A stretch of 64,000 nucleotides of DNA from Yamadazyma tenuis (taxonomy: Eukaryota; Ascomycota; Pichiomycetes; Serinales; Debaryomycetaceae). How positions within the stretch are numbered: the stretch's first letter is position 1; the number at the start of each line of letters is the position of its first letter. A program made the position numbers and the translations under genes. Below are positions 55,131 to 64,000 of this stretch, one piece after another. The notes under the pieces are model-generated. The model saw only the letters and a program-made list of their open reading frames with translations. It had not been told where the DNA came from and did not search any database. The stretch lies in assembly GCF_029203305.1 (NCBI RefSeq), contig NC_089463.1, positions 1,009,001 through 1,073,000 of the forward strand. Reading direction: 5' to 3'.

Positions 55131-57653
55131 ATGATTTCAACCCCATACTCTCCCACCATGACCATGTTTCCAACTAGCGATTGGGTGTACATTATTCCCC
55201 CATACTTGCTCCACACGAGCTTGGGCGCTAAGCTTCACCGCCAGTTGGCCCTCATCAGCTCAGAACTTGCCAACTCCAATGCCATGCCAACCTGCTCTCC
55301 TCACTACGAAGCGGTCCCTGAGTCCAAGCCCATTCCCCAATACCACTTTTCTGCAGACCCCACTATCCACAATATCATCCGGGATAAGCTAATCTACAAG
55401 TTCCAAATCATCGGGATCTTGGGCACCAGCCCCAAGCCACCCTCAGAGCTTTCGGACGAAGAGGTATATGAATTGTTCGAAACGTTTGAACATAAGCTAT
55501 TGGCAGACGAAACCATGGCCAAAACCGCCAGCGACACCGCCAGCGATGGCTCACACCCTGGATCGAATACCAGGCACAAGAAGCTTTCAATCGAGAGCGA
55601 CACCTTCGGCGAGGTGCTGTTGTCGACAGGGGTTCCGTTGAAATATCAGAAATACTTGTCCTACCTGCTAAGGGACCTTTTGCTTCACACCAAGCTCGAG
55701 CAAAACGGCAAGCTCCCGTCACAGACAAGGTTCTTGAAAGTTGACGACACGTACTTCGACTACCTGCTTCCGTCGTCATGGGTGTCGCTTATTCCCAGTT
55801 CTAGTTTGAACTCAATCAACCGCAGAGTGAGCATCGATTGCACCCACGGCGATGGGTATGCCCAGGTCGAAGTAGCCACTCTCAAGGACCCCCAGGCCAA
55901 CTTGGAGGCGATTCCATCGACGTACTTCAACTTCATTACCAATAACCCGGTGACTCCGTCGTCAGGAATCTTTTACTACGAGGTGGAAATCGTCCAAGAA
56001 TGTACTCAGGCCACCGATATGGCTCCATTGTTGGCTAACTCAGACACCTCGTTGGCGTCCAAGAATGCCTCGCAGTTCTGCGTGGGATTTGTCAAGCGGT
56101 TCCTCCATCACGGGCCGCGAAACCCTTCTTCACCTCCACCGGCGACCTTGGGCTACGATGCCAATTTGGTGGATCTTGAGACTATTAAAGACGAACTCGT
56201 GTTTAGCCAGGACAAAATGATCCAGAAACCGTTGGACTTGAGCATCGAGGCTTTAATAGACGACAAACCAGGGGAAATGAAGGCAAGTTTTGCCTTGGAC
56301 TTGGGCGACCTGAATTTTTACAACTCCATCAAGGGCAGCGAGTCTGCCCAACGCACAACCATTCTCTCCATGAACAGAAGACTCTCGTCATTGAGCAGAC
56401 AGAGCATTGCTGAGTTGGACTCAGGCCGAATTGATACCGAGGTAACGTTTTCAACCAACAAGGTCCGAGAGTCCAAGTCCGAGAAGATCTTGAAGTCCGA
56501 TGTGGTGGGCTTCGGAATCAACTATATCGACAATAGTCTCTTTATCACATTGAATGGGGTTTTACTTCGAACCATCTCCAAACAAGAGCTCATGTCAAGT
56601 AACCCTTTGAACGATAATCTTTTCAGCTCTTCCAACCCCAAAGGTGACCTGGTGTACCCTATGATCGGGTTCAAATTGAACGACGTCTCGATAAACGACA
56701 AGACCGATATTGCACCCACGAAGTTGACGGTTCGGGGGAACTTTGGGTTTAAGGACTTTAAGTTCAACATCAACCACTGGGTGAATCTTTATAAAAGGGA
56801 CAATGAGAAGGATCTCAATTTGAGGCTTCTTCAGCAGTCTCAAACCGCCGCCTCTTCCAGTGACCCAAATGATGTGTTTGAGGGCCAGCTATTGAACGTT
56901 CATGATAATTCGGCCTTGTTGAACCGTTTGATAAAAGGGTACTTATATACTGAAGGATACACCGAGACCTTCAACGCATTGGCGTCAGACTTGAAGGAGT
57001 TGAGCGACATCACGGCTACAAAAAACGAACCTAATAACGACTCAAAGGTAATAGAACGGTCTCATGCCCAAGAGCGGCATGCTCTCAAGATGTGCTTCTT
57101 GCAAAACCGATTTGACAGCATTCTTGAGATACTCAATTCCAAATATGAGCGGTTCTTCAGCGACAAAGCGGGTCAGATATTGATTTTCGACATAAAGCTA
57201 TACAAGTTGATCCACTGCCTCAAGATATACGTCGAAAAGCTCTTGAACTTGGGAAGCCGGGAGTTTGAGTTTGAGTACGATACCAATTTATCACTGTCAG
57301 AACTATACACGCAGGCATTAAATCTTGCCACAAGTATCCAGAAAGAGTACGCCAACAACGAAGAACAGACCGACAAAATCAGATCGGCAGTGGTGCTTCT
57401 TTTGGTCAAGGATATCAAGGGATACAACAATCTTCCTCACATACACGTTGTACTCGAGAAATACCAGGACAAAACAGCCGAACTCTTCGAGTTGGTGAAC
57501 AAGAGGATCTTGAAAGGATTGAGTTTCAACCAGACTTCGAACTTAGAGAGTATAGTGACCAGAGTCGACCGAAATGTCGAAGAGTTGACACTCACACACT
57601 GTGACAACAAGTTTTCGTTGATCAACTTTGAGAGAGACCAACTTGAGTTATAG
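55131..57653 (+). CDS. VID30: Vid30/Gid1, GID E3 ligase scaffold (SPRY-LisH-CTLH)
   Basis: 840 aa from the first ATG (55131); ATGs at 55158 and 55164 are also possible. SPRY domain from about residue 280 (SSGIFYYEVEIVQE) to about 550 (VGFGINYIDNSLFITLNGVLL), interrupted by a long Ser-rich insert. LisH at about 593-625 (LLNRLIKGYLYTEGYTETFN), CTLH from about 645 (ALKMCFLQNRFDSILEIL) and a CRA-like end. Equivalent to human RanBP9/10. In yeast it holds the GID complex that degrades gluconeogenic enzymes after glucose addition. Confidence 0.9.
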   Translation: MISTPYSPTMTMFPTSDWVYIIPPYLLHTSLGAKLHRQLALISSELANSNAMPTCSPHYEAVPESKPIPQYHFSADPTIHNIIRDKLIYKFQIIGILGTSPKPPSELSDEEVYELFETFEHKLLADETMAKTASDTASDGSHPGSNTRHKKLSIESDTFGEVLLSTGVPLKYQKYLSYLLRDLLLHTKLEQNGKLPSQTRFLKVDDTYFDYLLPSSWVSLIPSSSLNSINRRVSIDCTHGDGYAQVEVATLKDPQANLEAIPSTYFNFITNNPVTPSSGIFYYEVEIVQECTQATDMAPLLANSDTSLASKNASQFCVGFVKRFLHHGPRNPSSPPPATLGYDANLVDLETIKDELVFSQDKMIQKPLDLSIEALIDDKPGEMKASFALDLGDLNFYNSIKGSESAQRTTILSMNRRLSSLSRQSIAELDSGRIDTEVTFSTNKVRESKSEKILKSDVVGFGINYIDNSLFITLNGVLLRTISKQELMSSNPLNDNLFSSSNPKGDLVYPMIGFKLNDVSINDKTDIAPTKLTVRGNFGFKDFKFNINHWVNLYKRDNEKDLNLRLLQQSQTAASSSDPNDVFEGQLLNVHDNSALLNRLIKGYLYTEGYTETFNALASDLKELSDITATKNEPNNDSKVIERSHAQERHALKMCFLQNRFDSILEILNSKYERFFSDKAGQILIFDIKLYKLIHCLKIYVEKLLNLGSREFEFEYDTNLSLSELYTQALNLATSIQKEYANNEEQTDKIRSAVVLLLVKDIKGYNNLPHIHVVLEKYQDKTAELFELVNKRILKGLSFNQTSNLESIVTRVDRNVEELTLTHCDNKFSLINFERDQLEL

Positions 57654-57769
57654 GTACTTCAGTATGAATATAAGTCAGCGGTATCTGTTCCCAATTTGAA
57701 TGACGCAGTGCCTCTGTAAATGACCGAAAGGACGGACATATACTTTATATGAAAAGCAATATCCTGTTT

Positions 57770-58654
57770 CTACGAAGCAGCGTGCTTTCTTTTCGTCGTC
57801 GGTACCTTGTCGTCCACCAATTTTCTCTTCTTGGTAGTCCTTGTCTTGTCGGCGTAGTGGTCCAAAAAGCCCTCGTATGGCCCCACCGCTACGCCCTTGA
57901 GAATACCATCTCGATGGATCTCCAACATCTTGAGAGCCCAACCGCCCTTTTCAAGGCTGTTCATGGTCACCTCGTCTTCTTGCTCCAAAATCCCCAAAAA
58001 CACCGGCAAGTACTCGTCGGTGTACTCCTTCAAGTTGTATTTGATCTTGGTGGCCGGGCGCACGTAGTAGAGGAACGACTCATCACTGAAAAATGGCGGT
58101 GAAAGAGCCGAAACCGACCACAAAAGCGACAACACCAAGCTGGCAGTCGCCGGTCCTACCCCCTTCAATCTGCAGAGCTCGACCATCGCCTTCTTCACCA
58201 ATTGAGTATACTTTTCACGAGACTCACCTGCGAGCAGCTCGAATTCACAAACCCCATCCACAAACATCATCATCGCCGTGCGGGTGACCCGCTCCACATC
58301 GTCTGCCAAGTTCGCCAGAATCAACTTGGGGAGCATTGGCCGAAACTTGCCCTTGGCCAACTTCCAGTCCATTAATAACTTTAACTCCGGTACTGTGAGA
58401 TAGCAGCCGTCCTGTTTTTCGACCCGTCGTTTCAAGATCTGCGGAAGCTCCACATCCTTCCAGTTGTCCAACTCCTGCAACGTCCACCGATCCCGGTTGT
58501 ATTTCTTGTCCTTGCGGGTTGAGAGTAGCGCCGTGATGGTGGGATATAGATGTGTGGAAGCGTGGGATATGGTGGAGATCATTACCATTTTCGCAAGCGC
58601 GACTCGATGTCTTGATGTTTGTGATACGACAAGTTCCATTCCACAAAGGCCCAT
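57770..58654 (-). CDS. Helix-hairpin-helix protein of unknown function
   Basis: 294 aa from the ATG at 58654; an ATG at 58588 (MVMISTISHAST) is an alternative. Central LCRLKGVGPATASLVLSLL is an HhH motif of the HhH-GPD type, preceded by a conserved-looking LKLLMDWKLAKGKFRPML. The C-terminus is Lys/Arg-rich (KTRTTKKRKLV, TKRKH), a likely nuclear signal. The catalytic Lys/Asp of HhH-GPD glycosylases is not evident, so a DNA-binding or scaffold role is as likely as glycosylase. Convergent with VID30 (116 bp), tandem with COX18. Confidence 0.75.
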   Translation of the reverse strand: MGLCGMELVVSQTSRHRVALAKMVMISTISHASTHLYPTITALLSTRKDKKYNRDRWTLQELDNWKDVELPQILKRRVEKQDGCYLTVPELKLLMDWKLAKGKFRPMLPKLILANLADDVERVTRTAMMMFVDGVCEFELLAGESREKYTQLVKKAMVELCRLKGVGPATASLVLSLLWSVSALSPPFFSDESFLYYVRPATKIKYNLKEYTDEYLPVFLGILEQEDEVTMNSLEKGGWALKMLEIHRDGILKGVAVGPYEGFLDHYADKTRTTKKRKLVDDKVPTTKRKHAAS

Positions 58655-58755
58655 GCCACAAAGTGGTCCAAAAGGTCGGACACAACACGTACTAATACTT
58701 GTCTAGGTATTCATTATTCTATTTACATGTCTGTGAATTCCATTTTTCACCACCT

Positions 58756-59745
58756 TCACCTACCTCTACGGTTGACTATGGGGGTGGAGTCGGTAGAAGC
58801 AACCGATGGTGCCACCCGCGTCCGTGGCGTGAAGGCCACCGGGAAGGCCATGTCGAGTACCACGTTCTGTGCCAATGAGAACGTTTGGGAGCTGATCCAG
58901 AAAAGTGTGAGACCCACCGGGGCATTCATGGCGATAGCCATCATAAATACCACCCCCATCCGCGAAAGGTTGGCGAATGCGTCAGCCAAAGTCGGCCGGA
59001 GGGTGGGCCGCAGTGCCAACCTCAGAAGTTCGAAGGTCTTGAAGGACCACTCCACGTTACAGAGCGAAATCACTCCCAATATCACCGGTGTGAGATGATA
59101 ATGGTCATAACTCGTAAGGTCTGAGAACCACAACAAGCCCTCCGTGTAGAGCCCCGGGTCGAGCGGCTGGTTGGCCAAGCTGTCCCACGATAGCCACCCG
59201 CAGAGGTTTCGCATCGTCAACGAAAGCGAAATCCACAACGGCACCTGGAACACAGGAAGTACAAAGTTCTTCCAGAGCTGGATCTTGTGTTTCTTGAACA
59301 ACGCCTTCTGACGCTTGCGGGTTTCCTTGGCCGAAAGCAAGAGGATCTCCTCGTACTTGATGTTAGCTAGTGGAGATTGGAGCTGTACTGCTCGTTCGGA
59401 GTCTGAGGACGATGGGGCTGCAAGCTGATTTCGAGTTTCCTGCGCCCGTTGCCCAAGATTGAGCTTCAACACCGGCGTAGTACCAGAGATGATCGCTTTG
59501 TACTCGCTCTGCTTTTGGAGCCGTTTTCGTTGGAGTATAGAAAGCGGTAGCGTCCATACTGTTCTTAGGGCGAATGTGGAGAGAGGAATCACTGCCCACC
59601 ACGGGAGACCGCTCGTGGCATGTACGGCCTGTAACGTTTCTCCCAACGCCATGACTATGGTTTGGGGCTCGATGGAGAAGTACCTTCGTCCCCAGTACTG
59701 GGGCAGTGGTGGGATTTTAGTTTTGAGGATGTGCAGCCTAAACAT
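58756..59745 (-). CDS. COX18: Cox18, mitochondrial inner-membrane insertase (Oxa1 family)
   Basis: 329 aa from the ATG at 59745 (S. cerevisiae 316); the frame extends further upstream over SPT4 but without a suitable ATG. Basic presequence MFRLHILKTKIPPLPQYWGR. Oxa1/YidC family core with SGLPWWAVIPLSTFALRTVW then PLSILQRKRL, FVLPVFQVPLWISLSLTMRN and FMMAIAMNAPVGLTLFWISS. Exports the Cox2 C-terminal tail across the inner membrane. Divergent from SPT4, 82 bp between starts. Confidence 0.9.
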   Translation of the reverse strand: MFRLHILKTKIPPLPQYWGRRYFSIEPQTIVMALGETLQAVHATSGLPWWAVIPLSTFALRTVWTLPLSILQRKRLQKQSEYKAIISGTTPVLKLNLGQRAQETRNQLAAPSSSDSERAVQLQSPLANIKYEEILLLSAKETRKRQKALFKKHKIQLWKNFVLPVFQVPLWISLSLTMRNLCGWLSWDSLANQPLDPGLYTEGLLWFSDLTSYDHYHLTPVILGVISLCNVEWSFKTFELLRLALRPTLRPTLADAFANLSRMGVVFMMAIAMNAPVGLTLFWISSQTFSLAQNVVLDMAFPVAFTPRTRVAPSVASTDSTPIVNRRGR

Positions 59746-59827
59746 CTGCTGAAGAAACTTTTGGTGCGAAAACGATTCAATTTGGTGCGCGAAATTTTGA
59801 AAACTTTGACCAACTCCAACCTCCATC

Positions 59828-60166
59828 ATGTCATCTAGATCTGACAGAGCGTGCATGTTGTGTGGAATCATCCAGACATACAGAAAGTTCGTCGATGAAG
59901 GGTGCCCCAACTGTGAGAGTGTGTTGCACTATCAAGACAATGACGACAACCAGATCCAGGATTGCACATCGCCATCGTTTGAAGGTTTGGTGGCTTTGGG
60001 AGACGACAACAAACAGTCATGGGTCGCCAGATGGTTGAGAATAGACTCGTTCGTGCCGGCCCTCTACGCCGTCAAGATCAACGGGAAGCTTCCGCCTCAT
60101 ATAGTTAGTGACTTGTTGGAGCAGAATGTCAACTATAGACCCAGAGACGGCAGTGCTGAAGATTAG
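59828..60166 (+). CDS. SPT4: Spt4, transcription elongation factor
   Basis: 112 aa. Four-Cys zinc finger C9, C12, C26, C29 (ACMLCGI, GCPNCE), then QDCTSPSFEGLVAL and SWVARWLRIDSFVPALYAVK, all conserved in Spt4. Forms DSIF with Spt5 on RNA polymerase II and also acts at centromeres. Convergent with YTA7, 67 bp between stops. Confidence 0.97.
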   Translation: MSSRSDRACMLCGIIQTYRKFVDEGCPNCESVLHYQDNDDNQIQDCTSPSFEGLVALGDDNKQSWVARWLRIDSFVPALYAVKINGKLPPHIVSDLLEQNVNYRPRDGSAED

Positions 60167-60233
60167 ACACTTAAAAAGAAAACCTTGTATATTATCATGT
60201 TTGTAAAAATACTCAAAAATACATAAACCACGT

Positions 60234-63200
60234 TCAGGAGATTTCGGCTTCGATGGAGTCGGCGGCATTGTAGAGGTTTTTGATGGTTTGAGTCTTGTCC
60301 CATTGATTTCGATCGGTCCAGATGATATCCATGAGACGGGCCATGACGATTTCGAGTCGTTCGATGTTGCAATTGCTGGTGATTTCGATGATGCGGTTGG
60401 AGAAGAACTCCTCGTGGTCTCCACCGAGAACGAGCTGCCGGGAGATATCAATGGGTGAGTCTTCTGCTTCGGATTCGGAGTCTGACCCGGGGATTGGTGG
60501 TTTAGCTACAGCCGTTTGCTCTTTTCGTGGTTCAATTGCAGTTTCTTGTTCGACGTCTGCAACTATTTTTACATCTGTAGCCACCACGGGTTCCTGGTCA
60601 TCTTGTGTTTCAACAGATATCTCCTCTGGCTCACCGTTCACGGCATTACCATTTTGAAGCAGCCCGTTCGCTTCTTGCTGCTTCTGGGCTGCCTCTTGCA
60701 ACTTCTGGTAATCAGCTACGACCTGGGCTTGTTTAACCAACTCTCTCTTTCTCATCTCTTTACAAGCCAGTAAGAACTCGGGGGTGCCAATATCATCAAT
60801 ACCAAACTGGGCATTCGTCAACATCTCGTTGGCCTTCAAAATTCTTTCTCTATCTCCAGACATTATGGAATCCAGAACAATCATCTTGATGTCTTTCAAG
60901 AATTGACGAGGTTCCGAATAGTATCCGTTCCAGAGTCGTTCTTCGATAATATCCAAGTCGATATTATGGTAATATTTTCCGGTAGCCAACTCTTTGATCA
61001 TATCTTTATGTTCATCATCGGCAGCCTTCTCGTAGAGAACTTCATAGACGTTAAGGGGATTCAGCAAAATTTCGGGGTAGAAGATATGGCTCAATAGATT
61101 CTCATCTATAATCGGCTTCTTGAATCTTTTGTATCGCACCTTGAACAAGTCCATTAAGCTGGCCAACTTGATCTTCAATGTGTTCTTCAACTTAGTATCC
61201 TGATACTCTTGCGCCTTTAGCTTCTTCTTCTCCGAGTCCTTGTCTACAACAACAACTTCTTCCACCACTTTCAACTGCTTCAATTTCCTCTTTGGTCTGT
61301 TCTCAAAATCGTTGACAAACTCATAAGGTTTCATCAACAACGTCTTCTTCAAAGTTCCGAAAAACTGTCTTCGTTGGCCAACATCAGGATTGTGTAAAGT
61401 CACACTGTTGGTTTCGTTTGTAGAAGCAAAGAGAAGTTTCACTTCGTAGTCTAAGGCTTCTTGGGAAGACTCACTGATTCCCAATAACAAAATCTTCTCA
61501 TTGCTTTTCAAAGACTTCAATAGACTACTCAAAGTAGCCTTTGCAGTGGGAGGAACAATATGATACCAGATATCAATATTGGGGATGAAAATCACCGACG
61601 GTTGGTGTCTTCTCGCTTCAATGAACGTCTGGATAATAGCCAGTTCTGGGGTTCTAGTAGAATCCGAGAAAATGGCTCCGATATCCAAGGATTGAACCTG
61701 GAATCCCTCTAGATGATTCAAGAGAGCAGCACCAATATATTGCTGTCCAGAGCCACTTTCACCCGATATCAATAAACTAGGCTTACAGATTCTGGAATTC
61801 TCCAAATTCTTCAAGAACTCTTGTCTTGCAAACCCTCCATCTTCATCATGAATTGTTGGATCAAGATACAAAGCATCCTCAAGCTGAGTCTTTTTCTTTT
61901 CACCTTTCAAGTGAATTGAGTTTGGTAGCAAGTTGTTCAACTTCAAAATAATCTCATTATATTGAGGCTCCAAGAGACATTTCAAGTGTTGAGGCAAGGG
62001 AGCAGAACCAGAAGAAGTCGACCTAGCACTAGAAGGTACAATCTTCTCCATGGCATTCATGAAGTCTTTAGCAATCACCTTTACTTTCGAAGGAACCACT
62101 TCCAACTTTTGGTTTGACTGGTAGATTTGTGGATATTTTCTTTGGATAGAATTCAAAGCAGCTTCAGTACACAAAGCCCTTAAGTCAGCACCTCCATAAC
62201 CTTTGGTCAAATCAGCTATTTTACCTAAGAACTCGTCTCCTAATGGTGGGCTCCATTTCTTGGTGTGAATCTTCAAAATCTGGGATCGAGCGTTCGTATC
62301 TGGCAATGGGAAATAGAACTCTCTATCAAACCTACCAGGTCTCCTCAAAGCTGGATCAATGGCATCAGGTCTATTAGTGGCTCCAATGACAATAACTTGA
62401 CCTCTATTATCCATACCATCCATCAAAGCCAACAATGTTGACACGATAGACGCATGGATTTGCTCCTGCTTAGAGGATCTTACTGGGGCCAACCCATCGA
62501 TCTCATCGAAGAAAATGATAGAAGGCTGTTGGTTTTTGGCTTCTTCGAATAATAATCGCAACTGTCTTTCGGCTTCACCTACCCACTTACTCAAGCAGTC
62601 AGCACCTTTTCTCATGAAGAACGTGATTTTTCGGGTGGATGTAGAGAAACTAGCCGCCAAAGCTCTGGCCATCAATGTCTTACCAGTACCGGGGGGGCCA
62701 TGGAAAAGAACACCTCTGGGTGGAGTGATGGCAAAGTTTTGGTATAGTTCAGGGTAGAGTAGAGGTAAGGCCACCATTTCCTTCAATTGGTTGATATATT
62801 CATCCAAACCTCCGACTGCTGAAAAGTCAATGTTCATGTCAACTCCCAAGGGGTCTGTATCGCTGAGATTATTCTTCTTCTTATTTTGGTGCTTCGCCGT
62901 GGATGTACCAATCAACTTAGTGTGGTTGAGGAAGTTGTCCTTTGGCTGCTTCTTGGTAATGGTGGCTTCACCATTTATTGGAGCAATCTCATCATCCGAA
63001 GAGTCAGAGTCACTGAGAGCTTGGCCAATGGCAGTCATGTTGTTGTTGGTTGCACTCATTCCTGGAATGGGGATTCCTCCGGGAGGAATGTTGGTTCCAA
63101 ACACCGAAATCACATCACTTCCGCCAAACGGACCGGCAGTGGGAAACAACAAGTTTCTATATTCGCTCTTGTTGGTTGAAGGGCGTCCTCTTCTTCCTTT

Positions 63201-63872
63201 GGTAAAAGAGGGAGTTATGGGTGCACCGGCTTCGAGCTGGGCGTCATTTGTGATGGGAGGAGGAATAGCATAGTCCACCGGAGCTCTTTCTCTCAATTTG
63301 TGTTTGAGCTCGGGCTCTGGAGATGAGTCGTATAATGCCGCAAGCTCCTTCTTTATATCGTCTTCTACCTCTTCTTCTGACTCTTCTTTACCATCCTCGG
63401 CTCCTGCTTCGGCTTCTTCAGCAGCTCCAACCGCTTCTGAGTTTCGAGTGCTTCTCAACCTGCCTCTTTTAGGTAAAAACACCGGCTCAACCGAACGAGA
63501 CCTTGATCTCTTCTTCTTCTTCACAGGTTCCTGGCCATACTCGTAGTCGTCTGACACATCCTCGTCACTGGCAATGAACCTTTTCTCAGTGAGTTTTCTG
63601 GTAAACTCATCGTCTTCCGAGAAGTCTTCGTCCAATTCAAAATCCAGACTCAAGGCCCGGGCCCGGCTTGCCTTCCTGCGACGAGATGTGCGTATTTCGT
63701 CATCGTCTTCATTGTCTTCGTCGTCCTCAAGATAGTCGTCCTGGTCCTTATCGTTGTCGGAGGGAATGGAGTCTGAGCCTTCGAGTTCATCTTTATCGGA
63801 TTCCTGACTATTGAACCCGTCATCTTCGTCATCCGAAATGGACGGCTTGGTGTTTCTGGACCGTCTGCTCAT
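60234..63872 (-). CDS. YTA7: Yta7, AAA+ ATPase with bromodomain-like region
   Basis: 1212 aa from the ATG at 63872; codons up to 63935 are open but start with GTG. Acidic N-terminus with Ser/Asp/Glu runs (residues 10-180). First AAA domain: Walker A GPPGTGKT (392-399), Walker B IIFFDEIDG (452-460), GATNRPDAIDPALRRPGRFD. A second, degenerate AAA domain has GESGSGQQ in place of Walker A. Near the C-terminus LDIIEERLWNGYYSEPRQFL and DRERILKANEM form the bromodomain-like module. ATAD2 family; remodels chromatin and histone H3 density and sets silencing boundaries. No CTG codons were found in the AAA core. Confidence 0.96.
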   Translation of the reverse strand: MSRRSRNTKPSISDDEDDGFNSQESDKDELEGSDSIPSDNDKDQDDYLEDDEDNEDDDEIRTSRRRKASRARALSLDFELDEDFSEDDEFTRKLTEKRFIASDEDVSDDYEYGQEPVKKKKRSRSRSVEPVFLPKRGRLRSTRNSEAVGAAEEAEAGAEDGKEESEEEVEDDIKKELAALYDSSPEPELKHKLRERAPVDYAIPPPITNDAQLEAGAPITPSFTKGRRGRPSTNKSEYRNLLFPTAGPFGGSDVISVFGTNIPPGGIPIPGMSATNNNMTAIGQALSDSDSSDDEIAPINGEATITKKQPKDNFLNHTKLIGTSTAKHQNKKKNNLSDTDPLGVDMNIDFSAVGGLDEYINQLKEMVALPLLYPELYQNFAITPPRGVLFHGPPGTGKTLMARALAASFSTSTRKITFFMRKGADCLSKWVGEAERQLRLLFEEAKNQQPSIIFFDEIDGLAPVRSSKQEQIHASIVSTLLALMDGMDNRGQVIVIGATNRPDAIDPALRRPGRFDREFYFPLPDTNARSQILKIHTKKWSPPLGDEFLGKIADLTKGYGGADLRALCTEAALNSIQRKYPQIYQSNQKLEVVPSKVKVIAKDFMNAMEKIVPSSARSTSSGSAPLPQHLKCLLEPQYNEIILKLNNLLPNSIHLKGEKKKTQLEDALYLDPTIHDEDGGFARQEFLKNLENSRICKPSLLISGESGSGQQYIGAALLNHLEGFQVQSLDIGAIFSDSTRTPELAIIQTFIEARRHQPSVIFIPNIDIWYHIVPPTAKATLSSLLKSLKSNEKILLLGISESSQEALDYEVKLLFASTNETNSVTLHNPDVGQRRQFFGTLKKTLLMKPYEFVNDFENRPKRKLKQLKVVEEVVVVDKDSEKKKLKAQEYQDTKLKNTLKIKLASLMDLFKVRYKRFKKPIIDENLLSHIFYPEILLNPLNVYEVLYEKAADDEHKDMIKELATGKYYHNIDLDIIEERLWNGYYSEPRQFLKDIKMIVLDSIMSGDRERILKANEMLTNAQFGIDDIGTPEFLLACKEMRKRELVKQAQVVADYQKLQEAAQKQQEANGLLQNGNAVNGEPEEISVETQDDQEPVVATDVKIVADVEQETAIEPRKEQTAVAKPPIPGSDSESEAEDSPIDISRQLVLGGDHEEFFSNRIIEITSNCNIERLEIVMARLMDIIWTDRNQWDKTQTIKNLYNAADSIEAEIS

Positions 63873-64000
63873 TGACTGGTGTTTGTACTGATTATATGAT
63901 AAAGTTACAAGGAAAATCTTGAATAAGCTTAGCACACAGGGTAATATTACAAGACGCGAAGATTCACGTTCTAAGGGCTGGAAAAAGTCGACAGTGAAAT
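63873..64000. other. YTA7 upstream flank, window edge
   Basis: 128 bp of promoter. Nothing else seen. Confidence 0.5.

Noticed and set aside
58245..58688. 147-codon reverse frame over the HhH gene
   Set aside because: Overlaps the HhH frame, which carries the recognisable motif; the alternative frame has none.

Overview
This is nuclear DNA from a budding yeast (Saccharomycotina). The evidence is dense intron-poor genes, a tRNA-Leu and a tRNA-His with oligo-T terminators, one mini-intron with the yeast signals GTATGT and TACTAAC, TTG-rich leucine usage, and clear orthologues of IAH1, GLN1, VMA13, BIR1, ERJ5, MRPL44, FDH1, SDH2, DSD1, BUD32, VID30, COX18, SPT4 and YTA7. The gene repertoire (expanded GRE2-like and ACS-transporter families, FDH1, rare CTG codons) fits a Debaryomycetaceae/Metschnikowiaceae-type yeast. 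The reading of the CTG codon cannot be settled from this window, because individual codons point both ways.

Layout. 1-6.7 kb: the 5' part of IAH1 (runs off the left edge), then an ACS-family transporter facing a TauD-type dioxygenase, a beta-lactamase-fold serine hydrolase and a serine/threonine dehydratase. 7.3-22.5 kb: a duplicated efflux/detoxification island. Two YOR1-type ABCC pumps in direct orientation flank a GRE2-like reductase, an aldo-keto reductase and a broken inverted copy of the GRE2-like gene. Long identical blocks show recent gene conversion or duplication. 23.8-34.6 kb: core genes (GLN1, tRNA-His, VMA13, BIR1, a SAPS-family Sit4 partner, ERJ5). 34.7-37.7 kb: a small membrane protein, a PTPLA/Phs1-like protein lacking the catalytic Tyr, and a secreted polyprotein with five 67-68-residue units separated by Lys-Arg (Kex2) sites. 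39.6-43.1 kb: MRPL44, FDH1, SDH2. 43.6-53.5 kb: a second accessory group (ACS transporter, RidA-like protein, C2H2/fungal-TF regulator, HSL-type esterase, D-serine dehydratase DSD1, DapA-family aldolase, UPF0303 protein) that looks like a catabolic cluster. 54.3-63.9 kb: tightly packed housekeeping genes BUD32, VID30, an HhH protein, COX18, SPT4 and YTA7.

How the parts may work together (inference): the YOR1/reductase island pairs drug or metabolite export with NAD(P)H-dependent reduction of reactive carbonyls. In the second cluster, DSD1-type PLP chemistry releases enamine intermediates that RidA proteins hydrolyse, with a transporter, a dedicated regulator, an esterase and a retro-aldolase alongside. 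The Kex2-type polyprotein is the most novel single item. No rRNA, CRISPR array or recognisable transposon was seen.
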